Part shown: one piece after another, positions 7,715 through 15,540 of the stretch | Numbering within the stretch: the stretch's first letter is position 1 | Layout: each line of letters begins with the position of its first letter | Source: an uncultured Blautia sp. | Lineage (GTDB): Bacteria > Bacillota > Clostridia > Lachnospirales > Lachnospiraceae | Reading direction: 5' to 3' | DNA: 18,130 nt | NCBI GenBank assembly: GCA_900543715.1 | Contig: UQSX01000058.1 | Location: 1-18,130, forward strand | The notes under the pieces: model-generated | Database searches by the model: none | Told to the model about the DNA's origin: nothing | Seen by the model: only the letters and a program-made list of their open reading frames with translations | Position numbers and translations under genes: made by a program

Positions 7715-7743
7715 AGGATATCATCTTTCCCATGTTCTGTCAA
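7715..7743 (-). promoter_or_regulatory. Sigma-A promoter of the isc operon
   Basis: On the minus strand, a perfect -35 TTGACA (7738-7743), a 17-base spacer, then -10 TATCCT (7715-7720). The predicted start near 7708 places the IscR-like dyad in the early transcribed region. Confidence 0.7.
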
Positions 7744-7765
7744 GGAGAATTTTGGAATATATTAT
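7737..7765 (+). promoter_or_regulatory. Possible promoter of the flippase gene, overlapping the isc -35
   Basis: -35 CTGTCA (7737-7742, four of six consensus), 17 bases, -10 TATTAT (7760-7765). The -35 box shares bases with the opposite-strand TTGACA of the isc promoter, so the two would compete for polymerase. The Shine-Dalgarno AAAGGA precedes the ATG at 7789 by 7 bases. Confidence 0.4.
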
Positions 7766-7788
7766 GAAAAAGGCAAAAGGAAAATCAT

Positions 7789-9105
7789 ATGGACAATAAA
7801 CACTTGCTTCTGAAGGGAACACTCCTTCTCACCGGGGCTGGATTCATCACCAAAATCATCGGCTTTATCTATAGAATATTCCTCTCTCAGACAATTGGTG
7901 CAGAGGGCATGGGAATCTATCAGCTCATCTTCCCCATCCACACTCTCTGTTTCGCTCTTTCTGTGGGAGGGATCCAGACAGCGATCTCCCGGTTCACCGC
8001 TGCAAGAGCTGCCTTAAAAGACGAGCAGGGCGCCAGAGATATCTTTGTTTTGTCAGGGGCTCTCTCCACGGCCATCGCCCTTATAGTCTCTGCAGCCCTT
8101 TACCATAATGCCTCCTGGTTTGCCGTTCATATCCTTCTGGAAGAAAGATGTACCTCTCTGCTGCAGGTCATGGCCTTCTCCATTCCCATGGGCACCCTCC
8201 ATTCCTGTATAAACGGCTACTACTATGCCAGGAAAAAGCTGGCTGTACCTGCTTCCGCCCAGCTTTTGGAGCAATGTGCCAGGGTCGGTGTCTCCTACGG
8301 CATGTTTCTGATCCTGACCGAGCAAGGACTTCCAGTGACTCCAATGGTGGCCGTGGCTGGGCTCTTAGGCGGAGAACTGGTTTCCATGCTCTTTTCTCTG
8401 CTCGTGATCCTCTGGGATTATCAGAAACACGGATATCGGCTGAGAAAACTTACCTCTCCCGTAAAAGTCATGCAAGAGATCATCACCCTTTCCTTTCCGC
8501 TTACCTGCAGCAGGCTTCTGGTAAATATTCTTCACAGTATTGAATCTGTGCTGATCCCCGGGCACCTGCGGCTTTACGGACTGGACAACGGTTCCGCCCT
8601 GTCCGTCTATGGTGTTCTCACCGGCATGGCCCTCCCGCTCATACTTTTCCCCTCAGCCGTCACAAATGCCGTATCCACTGTACTTCTGCCCTCTGTAGCA
8701 GAGCATCAGGCAGTGGGAAATCAGAAGGCTATCCGCCGGGCTATCCTTCTTTCTGTAAAATATTGCCTGATCCTTGGCTTTTTATCCACAGCCTTTTTCT
8801 TTTTTGCCGGGGACTTTCTGGGCCTGGTCCTTTTTAAAAATGAATTTGCCGCCACATTTATAAAAACCCTTTCCTTTATCTGTCCCTGTCTTTATCTCTC
8901 CGGAACATTAAACGGAATTTTAAACGGCCTTGGCGCTGCCAATCAGTCTTTTATACTGAACACTGTAGGGCTTGGAGTGCGGATTGCCTTTGTCTTCTTC
9001 GTTATTCCGGAGTATGGCATCCAGGGATATCTGTGGGGTCTGATCGTCAGTGAGCTGCTGGTAACCGGACTTTCTCTCTACTTTTTAAGAGAATACTTTT
9101 CCTGA
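7789..9105 (+). CDS. SpoVB/MurJ-like lipid-linked oligosaccharide flippase (MOP superfamily)
   Basis: Integral membrane protein of 438 residues with about twelve hydrophobic segments spread along its whole length. The N-terminal stretch GAGFITKIIGFIYRIFLSQ followed by IGAEGMGIYQL and GGIQTAISR is the recognisable start of the SpoVB/polysaccharide-export branch of the MATE/MOP superfamily, which moves undecaprenyl-linked wall or glycan precursors across the membrane. It is shorter than Bacillus SpoVB (about 518 residues), as are many clostridial homologues. There is no glycosyltransferase or wall gene next to it, so the cargo (lipid II, spore cortex precursor or another lipid-linked sugar) cannot be assigned. 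It is divergent from the isc operon and upstream of a separately promoted DAHP synthase gene. Confidence 0.85.
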   Translation: MDNKHLLLKGTLLLTGAGFITKIIGFIYRIFLSQTIGAEGMGIYQLIFPIHTLCFALSVGGIQTAISRFTAARAALKDEQGARDIFVLSGALSTAIALIVSAALYHNASWFAVHILLEERCTSLLQVMAFSIPMGTLHSCINGYYYARKKLAVPASAQLLEQCARVGVSYGMFLILTEQGLPVTPMVAVAGLLGGELVSMLFSLLVILWDYQKHGYRLRKLTSPVKVMQEIITLSFPLTCSRLLVNILHSIESVLIPGHLRLYGLDNGSALSVYGVLTGMALPLILFPSAVTNAVSTVLLPSVAEHQAVGNQKAIRRAILLSVKYCLILGFLSTAFFFFAGDFLGLVLFKNEFAATFIKTLSFICPCLYLSGTLNGILNGLGAANQSFILNTVGLGVRIAFVFFVIPEYGIQGYLWGLIVSELLVTGLSLYFLREYFS

Positions 9106-9121
9106 CTGCCAAGAAAAAGTA

Positions 9122-9150
9122 TCGACAACCGCAGCTTCTTGTATTATAAT
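9122..9150 (+). promoter_or_regulatory. Sigma-A promoter of the DAHP synthase gene
   Basis: -35 TCGACA (five of six consensus, 9122-9127), exactly 17 bases, perfect -10 TATAAT (9145-9150). The roughly 40-base leader holds AAAGGAG 6 bases before the ATG and is too short for a T-box or a trp-type attenuator. Confidence 0.75.
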
Positions 9151-9198
9151 TTTTCTATTAAACTGACATATTAAATTTAAGATACAAAGGAGAATCCC

Positions 9199-10230
9199 AT
9201 GAGTTTTACATTTGTTAAACAGCTTCCTTCTCCGGACCAGATCAAGGCTCAGACACCTGTGTCCGAAGAAATAAAAAAAATAAAGGCGGTCAGAGATCGT
9301 CTGATCCAGGATGTGATCACTGGAAATTCTGATAAGTTTCTGGTGATCGTAGGACCTTGTTCCGCAGATAATGAAGATTCTGTATGTGAATACACCAACC
9401 GTCTGGCAGAAGTCCAGGGCAAAGTGGCAGACCGTCTGGTCCTGGTTCCCCGGATCTACACCAACAAACCACGGACAACAGGGGAGGGTTATAAAGGAAT
9501 GCTGCACCAGCCTGACCCGGAAGCTCAGCCTGATGTACTGGCAGGTATTCTGGCCATCCGCCATATGCATATGCGCTCTATCTCGGAGACTGGGCTTACA
9601 TCTGCCGATGAAATGCTCTATCCCGACAACTGGCATTATCTTTCAGATCTGCTTTCCTATGTGGCCATCGGCGCCCGCTCTGTAGAGAACCAGGAACACC
9701 GTCTGATGGTCAGCGGCCTGGATATCCCAGCCGGAATGAAAAATCCTACCAGCGGAGACTTCTCAGTAATGCTGAATTCTGTTGTTGCCGCCCAGGGGGG
9801 ACATGATTTTATTTCCAGAGGCTGGGAAGTAAAAACTGAAGGGAACCCTCTCACCCATACGATTCTGCGGGGTGCTGTGAACAAACACGGCAATACGATT
9901 CCCAATTATCATTATGAAGATCTGCAGCTCCTCCTGGAAATGTATGAAAAGAGAGATTTGCAGAATCCGGCAGTGATCATTGACGCCAATCACTCGAACT
10001 CCGGGAAGAAATTTGAACAGCAGATCCGTATCGTAAAAGAGGTACTTCACAGCCGTCTGATCTCCCGGGATATCCAGAAACTGGTGAAGGGTGTTATGAT
10101 CGAAAGCTATCTGGTGGAAGGCGCTCAGAAGATCGGTCCCAACCATGTTTATGGAAAATCCATCACAGATCCCTGTCTTGGCTGGGAAGATACTGAAAAA
10201 CTTCTTTACACCATTGCTGAATTGTGCTAA
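9199..10230 (+). CDS. aroF: 3-deoxy-7-phosphoheptulonate (DAHP) synthase, type I AroFGH-like
   Basis: Condenses phosphoenolpyruvate with erythrose 4-phosphate, the entry step of the shikimate pathway. 343 residues forming a single TIM-barrel domain with no fused chorismate mutase. Active-site features are C54 in VGPCSAD, R85/K90 with KPRTT (90-94), K181 in MKNPTSG, H265 in IDANHSNSGK, E302 in MIESYL and D324 in SITDPCLGWE; C54, H265, E302 and D324 are the expected metal ligands. It resembles the enterobacterial AroF/G/H family more than the Bacillus type I-beta enzyme. Which isozyme symbol applies, and which aromatic amino acid inhibits it, cannot be decided here. It has its own promoter and ends at a strong terminator, so it is a single-gene unit. 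Confidence 0.93.
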   Translation: MSFTFVKQLPSPDQIKAQTPVSEEIKKIKAVRDRLIQDVITGNSDKFLVIVGPCSADNEDSVCEYTNRLAEVQGKVADRLVLVPRIYTNKPRTTGEGYKGMLHQPDPEAQPDVLAGILAIRHMHMRSISETGLTSADEMLYPDNWHYLSDLLSYVAIGARSVENQEHRLMVSGLDIPAGMKNPTSGDFSVMLNSVVAAQGGHDFISRGWEVKTEGNPLTHTILRGAVNKHGNTIPNYHYEDLQLLLEMYEKRDLQNPAVIIDANHSNSGKKFEQQIRIVKEVLHSRLISRDIQKLVKGVMIESYLVEGAQKIGPNHVYGKSITDPCLGWEDTEKLLYTIAELC

Positions 10231-10272
10231 ACAATAGACTGCATTCTTGCGAACTGTATATTGTCATGAAAT

Positions 10273-10309
10273 AAAAAGACTTTCCCTGGCTGTATGGGAA
10301 AGTCTTTTT
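10273..10309. terminator. Bidirectional terminator between aroF and xerD
   Basis: Perfect 14-base arms AAAAAGACTTTCCC (10273-10286) and GGGAAAGTCTTTTT (10296-10309) with a 9-base loop, flanked by A and T tracts so that both orientations end in a U run. It serves the convergent aroF (plus) and xerD (minus). The xerD stop codon (10308-10310) is partly inside the stem. Confidence 0.93.
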
Positions 10310-11192
10310 ATTTTCTGGGATGCGCTTTCATATACACATCTCTGATCTTATGGATATTCATATTCATGTATATCTGTGTGGTGGAAATATCAGAATGGCC
10401 CATCATTTCCTGTACACTTTTTAAATCTGCCCCGTTCTGTACAAGATGGGCTGCAAAAGAATGGCGAAGAGTATGTGGAGTAATATCCTGCTGGATCCCT
10501 GCCGAAGAGGCGTATCCTTTCAGCACCTTCCAGAAGCCCTGGCGGCTCATGGATTTGCCCGAACAATTCAGAAAAAGAAAATCACTCTCCTGATCTCCCA
10601 GAAGCTGATCTCTGGCCCCCTCCATATACTGTTCTACAGCCTGCTTTGCTGTGCTTCCGAAAGGGATCACCCTTTCTTTTTCACCGCCGCTGCAGGTCAG
10701 ATAGCCTAATTTCAAATTAATATCTTTTACCTTCAGGCTGATCAGCTCACTCACCCTGATACCAGTGGCATACAGCAGTTCCAGCATTGCCCGGTCTCTG
10801 ATTCCCTTAGCTGTATTTCCCTTGGGCTGCTTCAGGAGCAAGTCCACCTCTTCTATGGTCAGGATTCCCGGCATTCTCTTCTCGATCTTGGGTGCCTTCA
10901 GTTTCTCTGCCGGATTTTCCTTCCAGCCATACTTGTTAGTCAGATACTGAAAAAAAGCACGAATAGACGCTATGCTTCTGGAAATAGAAGAAGCCGCAAA
11001 GTTTTTCCGCTCCATATAAAGGACATAAGAATTCAAAACCGTAGAAGTAATCTGTTCCGCGGTTTCAAATCCCCCCTCTGTCAAATACTTTTCTAACTTT
11101 CTCAAATCTCGTTGGTATGAAACTTCTGTATTTTTTGAAGTGCCCCTGGTATTATGTAAATAGTCAATGAATTCTTGTATCTCGCACTTCAT
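10308..11192 (-). CDS. xerD: Site-specific tyrosine recombinase XerD
   Basis: Resolves chromosome dimers at dif together with a XerC-type partner. 294 residues, normal XerD length. The SAM-like N-terminal DNA-clamp domain spans about 1-95 and the catalytic domain the rest, with R146 (ATGIRVSEL), K172 (beta-hairpin GGEKERVIP), H240 and R243 (TPHTLRHSFAAHL), H266 (MMGHSDISTTQIY) and nucleophile Y275. The end, AHPRK, matches the XerD C-terminal tail. The protein is intact and there is no integrase-like insertion site, element border or cargo, so it is the housekeeping recombinase rather than a mobile one. The ATG follows AAGGG by 10 bases, behind its own candidate promoter. Confidence 0.92.
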   Translation of the reverse strand: MKCEIQEFIDYLHNTRGTSKNTEVSYQRDLRKLEKYLTEGGFETAEQITSTVLNSYVLYMERKNFAASSISRSIASIRAFFQYLTNKYGWKENPAEKLKAPKIEKRMPGILTIEEVDLLLKQPKGNTAKGIRDRAMLELLYATGIRVSELISLKVKDINLKLGYLTCSGGEKERVIPFGSTAKQAVEQYMEGARDQLLGDQESDFLFLNCSGKSMSRQGFWKVLKGYASSAGIQQDITPHTLRHSFAAHLVQNGADLKSVQEMMGHSDISTTQIYMNMNIHKIRDVYMKAHPRK

Positions 11193-11223
11193 TCTTTCTT
11201 TTCCCTTCTGTAAACATAGTTCG

Positions 11224-11253
11224 ATTATATATCAAGATCTGGTAAAAAATCAA
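11224..11253 (-). promoter_or_regulatory. Candidate promoter of xerD
   Basis: On the minus strand, -35 TTGATT (11248-11253), an 18-base spacer and perfect -10 TATAAT (11224-11229), giving a leader of about 25 bases before the xerD ATG. Confidence 0.6.
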
Positions 11254-11297
11254 ACCCTAAATTTTACAAATGTCCTTATAAATCCTGCTATTTTGAC

Positions 11298-11343
11298 ATT
11301 TCCCACAACATATCGAAAACAGGCTTTTTATTTCCCACTACAT
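11298..11343. repeat. Paired direct repeats upstream of xerD
   Basis: ATTTCCCACAACAT (11298-11311) and ATTTCCCACTACAT (11330-11343) differ at one base and start 32 bases apart, about three DNA turns. They lie 45-90 bases upstream of the xerD -35 box, in AT-rich DNA between spoIIM and xerD. They could be binding sites for one regulator; no known consensus is matched with confidence. Confidence 0.45.
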
Positions 11344-11377
11344 GTGGTAAAGAATGATTTGTAAATTTTTTATGAAC

Positions 11378-11941
11378 TCAACTCAGAAATGTAAAAATCC
11401 AGCTTATCACTTTTTGATTGACATAACTTTCTGCCCAGATTCCAAGCAGGAGCAGGATCCCCGCCATAGCCAGGAAGAAAAAGTAGGCCTTATAATCTTC
11501 CCGGCTGCGCCTCTGTCCTGCCAGAGATTTTCTGCTCATCTGCATGATCGCAAAAAAATAAAGAAACCAGCCGGGAATATAAAAAAGCACTTGTGGAAAA
11601 AGACAGCAGATCCCCGCTCCCATTCCCTTTATTCCCCATTGCGTCAAAAAAAGGACGGACAGATTTCCACCTAAAAATCCGGCCCACAAAAGCCCCGCCG
11701 TCAAGAAAACCATGCCTACGATTGTAACGCCGCAGACTGCCCCTACAAAGAAAAAGCTTCCCCTCTGAAAAAATAGCTCTCCGAAAAGCTGGCTTCCTTC
11801 CCAGTCAGGAGGAGCTCCCAGATATACGGAGATCAAACTTGTCTGATACCCTGTCTTTCGCAAAAGGAGATCCGCCATCAGGATACCTCCTGCAAACCCT
11901 GCCAGATACAGCAAAAGAAACTGACGTAAATTTTTCTTCAT
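11378..11941 (-). CDS. spoIIM: Stage II sporulation protein M family membrane protein
   Basis: In Bacillus, SpoIIM works with SpoIID and SpoIIP in the peptidoglycan-degrading engulfment machine of the mother cell; the same role is inferred. The frame opens at a GTG (11950) that abuts AAAGGG, while the ATG at 11941 has 8 bases spacing, so I use the latter (187 residues). About five hydrophobic segments are visible: an N-terminal one (LRQFLLLYLAGFAGGILMA), a central FFFVGAVCGVTIVGMVFL and AGLLWAGFLGG pair, a CCLFPQVLFYIPGWFLYFF stretch, and a C-terminal AYFFFLAMAGILLLLGIW. These fit the SpoIIM fold and length. It lies between the strong rny terminator and xerD; no clear promoter was found for it. 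Confidence 0.85.
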   Translation of the reverse strand: MKKNLRQFLLLYLAGFAGGILMADLLLRKTGYQTSLISVYLGAPPDWEGSQLFGELFFQRGSFFFVGAVCGVTIVGMVFLTAGLLWAGFLGGNLSVLFLTQWGIKGMGAGICCLFPQVLFYIPGWFLYFFAIMQMSRKSLAGQRRSREDYKAYFFFLAMAGILLLLGIWAESYVNQKVISWIFTFLS

Positions 11942-11989
11942 CAACTTCACCCTTTACAGTCTATGATTCTGAATCGGGAAATAGTCTCT

Positions 11990-12035
11990 CTATCAGAAAA
12001 AGACCCTTACGAAAGTAAGGGTCTTTTTCTGATAG
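11990..12035 (-). terminator. 21-bp perfect hairpin terminator after rny
   Basis: Arms 11990-12010 and 12015-12035 are perfect complements over 21 bases, with a four-base GAAA (TTTC on the minus strand) loop. The core is GACCCTTAC against GTAAGGGTC with an A5/T5 run built into each arm. It lies 14 bases after the rny stop codon and is a strong intrinsic terminator, with possible function in both orientations. Confidence 0.9.
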
Positions 12036-12049
12036 ATTTAAAGTCGACT

Positions 12050-13609
12050 TTACTTTGCGTAGTCCACTACTCGTGACTCGCGGATTACATTTACTTTGAT
12101 CTGTCCCGGATACTCCAGTTCAGCTTCGATCTGTTTGGATATATCTCTGGCCAGAAGTACCATATCGCTGTCGCTGACATGTTCAGGTACTACCATAACA
12201 CGAATTTCTCTTCCTGCCTGAATAGCAAAAGATTTGTCCACTCCTTTGAAAGAGTTTGTAATATCTTCTAACTGTTTTAATCTGTTGGTATAGGTTTCTA
12301 AAGTTTCTCTTCTTGCTCCGGGCCTTGCCGCTGAAATTGCATCGGCAGCCTGGACCAGACATGCGATCAGGGATGCAGGCTCTACATCACCGTGGTGAGC
12401 CTCCACCGCATTAATAACCGTCTGGGATTCTTTATATTTTCTACATAAGTCAGCACCAATCTGAATGTGGGAACCTTCCACTTCATGGTCGATGGATTTT
12501 CCGATGTCATGGAGCAGTCCTGCTCGTTTTGCCATACGTATATCCGTTCCGACTTCTCCTGCCAAAAGGCCGGCAAGCTGGGCCACTTCAATAGAATGTT
12601 TCAAAGCATTTTGACCGTAGCTTGAACGGAACTTCATACGCCCAAGAAGTCTGATCAGTTCGGGATGGATTCCGTGTACCCCGACTTCCAATGCTGCGGC
12701 TTCGCCTTCTTCCCGCATCATGGTCTCGACTTCTTTCTGTGCTTTTTCTACCATTTCTTCAATTCTGGCCGGATGGATACGGCCGTCTACAATCAATTTT
12801 TCCAAAGCGATTCTGGCTACTTCTCTGCGGATCGGATCAAATCCTGAAAGCACTACTGCCTCAGGAGTATCATCAATGATCAGATCTACTCCAGTAAGAG
12901 TCTCAAGGGTTCTGATATTACGGCCTTCCCGACCGATAATCCTTCCTTTCATCTCATCGCTTGGAAGCTGTACAACAGAAATTGTAGCTTCTGCCACGTG
13001 GTCTGCTGCACATTTCTGTATAGCAGTTACTACATATTCTTTTGCTTTTTTGTCTGCGTCTTCTCTTGCCCTGCTCTCCAATTCCTTGTAAAGCTTGGCG
13101 GTGTCAATTTTTACTTCATCTTCAACAGTTTTCAACAAATAATCTTTTGCCTGTTCGGAGGTAAGGCCTGAAATTCTTTCCAGTTCCTGTATTCTCTGTC
13201 CCTGCAGTTCGTCGACTTTTTTCTCTTTTTTCTTTAAATCTGCTTCCTTTGCTGCATATTCGGCTTCTCTCTTTTCTAAAGCATCTGCCTTCTTATCGAG
13301 AGCCTCTTCCTTTGACAAAACACGCTTTTCATACTTCTGAAGCTCGTTTCTTCTCTCCTTGGTTTCCTTCTCCAGTTCATTTTTGGTACGAAGGTTTTCT
13401 TCTTTTGCCTCCAGGAGAGCTTCACGCTTCTTTGTTTCAGCAGTCTTCAATGCTTCATCTATAATGCTTCTTGCCTTTACTTCTGCGGTTCCGATAGTCT
13501 CTGCGTCCTTCTCTGTCTTTTTCTTAACAGAAATATTGGCAGTAACAGGAACTGCGATCAGCAATGTAACAACTACAGCAACGATTGCAATGATTACATT
13601 GATTGCCAC
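12050..13609 (-). CDS. rny: Ribonuclease Y
   Basis: Membrane-anchored endoribonuclease that initiates mRNA decay in Firmicutes. 519 residues. Domains in order: an N-terminal transmembrane anchor (about 4-24), a long charged coiled coil (about 30-200), a KH RNA-binding domain with [12 protein letters not shown] (222-233), and an HD phosphohydrolase domain whose catalytic pair H367-D368 lies in GLLHDIGK, with H405/H406 further on. The start is GTG: AAGGAGG sits 7 bases upstream and no in-frame ATG fits. It has its own candidate promoter and terminator, so it is monocistronic. It lies downstream of recA-recX, 160 bases away; that spacer contains several small dyads overlapping the promoter. Confidence 0.97.
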   Translation of the reverse strand: MAINVIIAIVAVVVTLLIAVPVTANISVKKKTEKDAETIGTAEVKARSIIDEALKTAETKKREALLEAKEENLRTKNELEKETKERRNELQKYEKRVLSKEEALDKKADALEKREAEYAAKEADLKKKEKKVDELQGQRIQELERISGLTSEQAKDYLLKTVEDEVKIDTAKLYKELESRAREDADKKAKEYVVTAIQKCAADHVAEATISVVQLPSDEMKGRIIGREGRNIRTLETLTGVDLIIDDTPEAVVLSGFDPIRREVARIALEKLIVDGRIHPARIEEMVEKAQKEVETMMREEGEAAALEVGVHGIHPELIRLLGRMKFRSSYGQNALKHSIEVAQLAGLLAGEVGTDIRMAKRAGLLHDIGKSIDHEVEGSHIQIGADLCRKYKESQTVINAVEAHHGDVEPASLIACLVQAADAISAARPGARRETLETYTNRLKQLEDITNSFKGVDKSFAIQAGREIRVMVVPEHVSDSDMVLLARDISKQIEAELEYPGQIKVNVIRESRVVDYAK

Positions 13610-13635
13610 AGGAGCACCTCCTTATTAAATTTTCA

Positions 13636-13667
13636 TTGTACGTATACAACAGTATAATTTTATACTG
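13636..13667. promoter_or_regulatory. Two abutting dyads over the rny promoter and start site
   Basis: TTGTA-CGTA-TACAA (13636-13649) and CAGTATA-ATTT-TATACTG (13650-13667) touch each other. The second covers the rny -10 box, and the first covers the inferred transcription start. A third similar dyad, TGTATA-TTT-TATACA (13716-13730), lies upstream of the -35. All share a GTATA/TATAC half-site. AT-rich DNA produces chance dyads, so a regulatory role is tentative. Confidence 0.4.
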
Positions 13668-13685
13668 ATTTCACAAAAAAGTCAA
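13657..13685 (-). promoter_or_regulatory. Candidate promoter of rny
   Basis: On the minus strand, -35 TTGACT (13680-13685), 17 bases, -10 TAAAAT (13657-13662). Leader of about 40 bases to the GTG start. Confidence 0.65.
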
Positions 13686-13769
13686 CATAAAACCAAGATT
13701 TCGGAAGGGGCTCTATGTATATTTTATACAAGGAAGCTTCTGTTCACGGCCCAGCTATCCATGGCAAAT

Positions 13770-14372
13770 TTAAAACTCACGCAGCACAGAAAGGATATCT
13801 GATGAAGAAAACTCTCTGCGCATAAGGAAGCCATAAAGCTTCTGTCGCTCTTTTTCCTCCATGGGCCCCTGTTCTCTTCTTTTTTTCAGGATCAGTTCCC
13901 GGATCACTCCTCTGGCATCTGTGTCCTCCTCTGTTTCCTGAAAAGCCTGGTCAATATATTCCTGAGGAACTCCTTTCTGCCGGAGTTCCATCTGGATCCG
14001 GGCTCTGCCTTTTTTTCCGCTCTGATTCTGTATGTAGGTCAGGGCATATCTCTTATCATCAATATAGTGAAAGGATTCCACATAAGCCATGGCTTCCTCT
14101 ACAGCTTCTGAAGGATAGCCGTTCTTCAGCAGATTTTCCCGAAGTCCCTTTTTCGTTCGGTCTCCCTGCTCCAGAAGGTGCATAGCCCGGAGCTTTGCCC
14201 TCTTTGTAAGAACCTCTTCTACAATCTCCCTGTATACTTCCGCAGAAATCTCTCTATCTTTTTCGAGATGGTAGCGGGAGACCTCCCCTTTATACAGAAC
14301 AAAGGCAGGCTCTCCCTCCACGTCTATCTGATATTTCTGTTTTGTCACAGGCCGGATCTCCGTAACGATCAT
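13770..14372 (-). CDS. recX: Recombination regulator RecX
   Basis: Modulates RecA filament growth and activity. 200 residues, rich in charged helices in the tandem three-helix pattern of RecX; the middle block LRAMHLLEQGDRTKKGLRE followed by GYPSEAVEEAMAYVESFHYIDDKRYA is the recognisable family core, repeated more loosely at GRARIQMELRQKGVPQEYIDQAF. The ATG overlaps the recA stop by one base (TAATG), with GAGG about 10 bases upstream, so translation is coupled to recA and expression follows the SOS-controlled recA promoter. No obvious terminator follows before the rny promoter. Confidence 0.92.
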   Translation of the reverse strand: MIVTEIRPVTKQKYQIDVEGEPAFVLYKGEVSRYHLEKDREISAEVYREIVEEVLTKRAKLRAMHLLEQGDRTKKGLRENLLKNGYPSEAVEEAMAYVESFHYIDDKRYALTYIQNQSGKKGRARIQMELRQKGVPQEYIDQAFQETEEDTDARGVIRELILKKRREQGPMEEKERQKLYGFLMRREFSSSDILSVLREF

Positions 14373-15451
14373 TATGATTCTGCCTCTGTGTCAAGATGAA
14401 GGGTTTCCTGGGAAGGCTCTTCTTTTGGCCTCTCTGTTCCTTCCTCTGCAGCCAGTCCGTAATGCTCTCTCACTTTTCTCTCGATTTCTTCCCGGACAGC
14501 AGGATTTTCCTTCAGATATTTTTTGGCATTTTCCCTGCCCTGTCCGATCTTTCCATTATCGTAGGCATACCAGGCACCGCTTTTATTTACGATTCCCAGA
14601 TCAGCAGCCAGATCCAGCACATCGCCCTCTCTGGAAATTCCTTCTCCGAACATGATATCAAATTCAGCTTCTTTAAAAGGCGGAGCAATCTTGTTTTTCA
14701 CAACCTTGATCCTGGTACGGTTTCCGACCATCTCTCCGCCCTGCTTCAGTGTCTCGATCCTTCTTACGTCCATGCGGACAGAAGAATAGAATTTCAGGGC
14801 CCTTCCGCCGGTAGTAACTTCCGGATTTCCGAACATCACGCCTACCTTCTCCCTGAGCTGGTTGATAAAGATCACGATACAGTTGGACTTGCTGATATGT
14901 GCAGTAAGCTTACGCAGAGCCTGAGACATCAGTCTTGCCTGAAGTCCCACATGGGAATCTCCCATGTCTCCTTCAATCTCCGCTCTGGGCACCAGGGCAG
15001 CTACAGAGTCCACAATAATGATATCTACTGCCCCGGAACGGACCATAGTCTCTGTGATCTCCAGAGCCTGCTCTCCATTGTCCGGCTGAGAGATATACAG
15101 ATTGTCAATATCCACTCCGATATTCTTTGCATAGGCAGGGTCAAGAGCATGCTCTGCATCGATAAATCCTGCAATACCGCCTCTCTTCTGTACTTCCGCT
15201 ACCATATGGAGAGCCACCGTGGTCTTACCGCTGGACTCAGGTCCATAGATCTCTATGATCCTGCCCTTTGGAACTCCCCCCATTCCCAGAGCGATGTCAA
15301 GGCTCAGGGAGCCGGTGGGTACAGTCTCCACGTTCATATTTGCCGCAGAATCTCCCAGCTTCATAACAGAACCCTTTCCAAACTGTTTCTCGATCTGACC
15401 GAGAGCGGCGTCTAAGGCCTTTAATTTATCTTCTTTCACCATCTGTGCCAT
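14372..15451 (-). CDS. recA: Recombinase RecA
   Basis: ATP-dependent strand-exchange protein for recombinational repair and coprotease for LexA cleavage. The longest frame begins at a TTG (15481), but the ATG at 15451 has AGGAG 7 bases upstream and gives the usual N terminus [14 protein letters not shown], so 359 residues. Motifs: Walker A GPESSGKT (70-77), catalytic E100 in DAEHALDP, Walker [11 protein letters not shown] (144-153), loop L1 around [10 protein letters not shown] (160-169), and loop L2 with [10 protein letters not shown] (207-216). The C-terminal tail is acidic as usual. First gene of recA-recX, behind a near-consensus promoter with a LexA box. Confidence 0.98.
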   Translation of the reverse strand: MAQMVKEDKLKALDAALGQIEKQFGKGSVMKLGDSAANMNVETVPTGSLSLDIALGMGGVPKGRIIEIYGPESSGKTTVALHMVAEVQKRGGIAGFIDAEHALDPAYAKNIGVDIDNLYISQPDNGEQALEITETMVRSGAVDIIIVDSVAALVPRAEIEGDMGDSHVGLQARLMSQALRKLTAHISKSNCIVIFINQLREKVGVMFGNPEVTTGGRALKFYSSVRMDVRRIETLKQGGEMVGNRTRIKVVKNKIAPPFKEAEFDIMFGEGISREGDVLDLAADLGIVNKSGAWYAYDNGKIGQGRENAKKYLKENPAVREEIERKVREHYGLAAEEGTERPKEEPSQETLHLDTEAES

Positions 15452-15484
15452 TTTTCTTCTCCTTTTATTTCGCTGTTCCAATCA

Positions 15485-15498
15485 CGAACTTATGTTCG
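15485..15498. promoter_or_regulatory. LexA (SOS) box of recA
   Basis: CGAACTTATGTTCG, with perfect 5-base arms CGAAC and GTTCG, differs at one base from the strong Gram-positive box CGAACATATGTTCG. It lies about +7 to +20 from the inferred recA start site, consistent with LexA repression and induction by DNA damage. Confidence 0.9.
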
Positions 15499-15510
15499 TT
15501 TATGTATCCC

Positions 15511-15539
15511 ATAATAGTATAGTTTTTCGGGATTGTCAA
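15511..15539 (-). promoter_or_regulatory. Sigma-A promoter of recA-recX
   Basis: On the minus strand, perfect -35 TTGACA (15534-15539), 17 bases, -10 TATTAT (15511-15516), followed directly by the LexA box. Confidence 0.85.
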
Positions 15540-15540
15540 C

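Noticed and set aside
9093..9122. Possible terminator between the flippase gene and aroF (ATACTTTT/AAAAGTAT)
   Set aside because: The stem is AT-rich with a mismatch and no U-tract follows; it also overlaps the aroF -35, so readthrough is equally likely.
9151..9198. T-box or riboswitch ahead of the DAHP synthase gene
   Set aside because: The leader is only about 40 bases from a strong promoter, too short for either.
10308..11192. Phage or integrative-element integrase
   Set aside because: The protein has XerD length, tail and motifs, and there are no attachment repeats, tRNA gene or element cargo next to it.
11298..11343. MraZ-box resemblance of the GTGGGAAAT repeats (minus strand)
   Set aside because: MraZ boxes are repeated at about 10-base spacing before mraZ; here the spacing is 32 and the genes are unrelated.
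11958..11980. SigE-like -10 CATAGACT ahead of spoIIM
   Set aside because: It fits 7 of 8 positions, but the implied start would fall within the spoIIM Shine-Dalgarno, leaving no usable leader; the -35 is also weak.
14396..15415. 339-codon open frame on the plus strand, antisense to recA
   Set aside because: It lies entirely opposite recA, has no family resemblance and low-complexity Ser/His/Leu-rich composition typical of antisense shadows.
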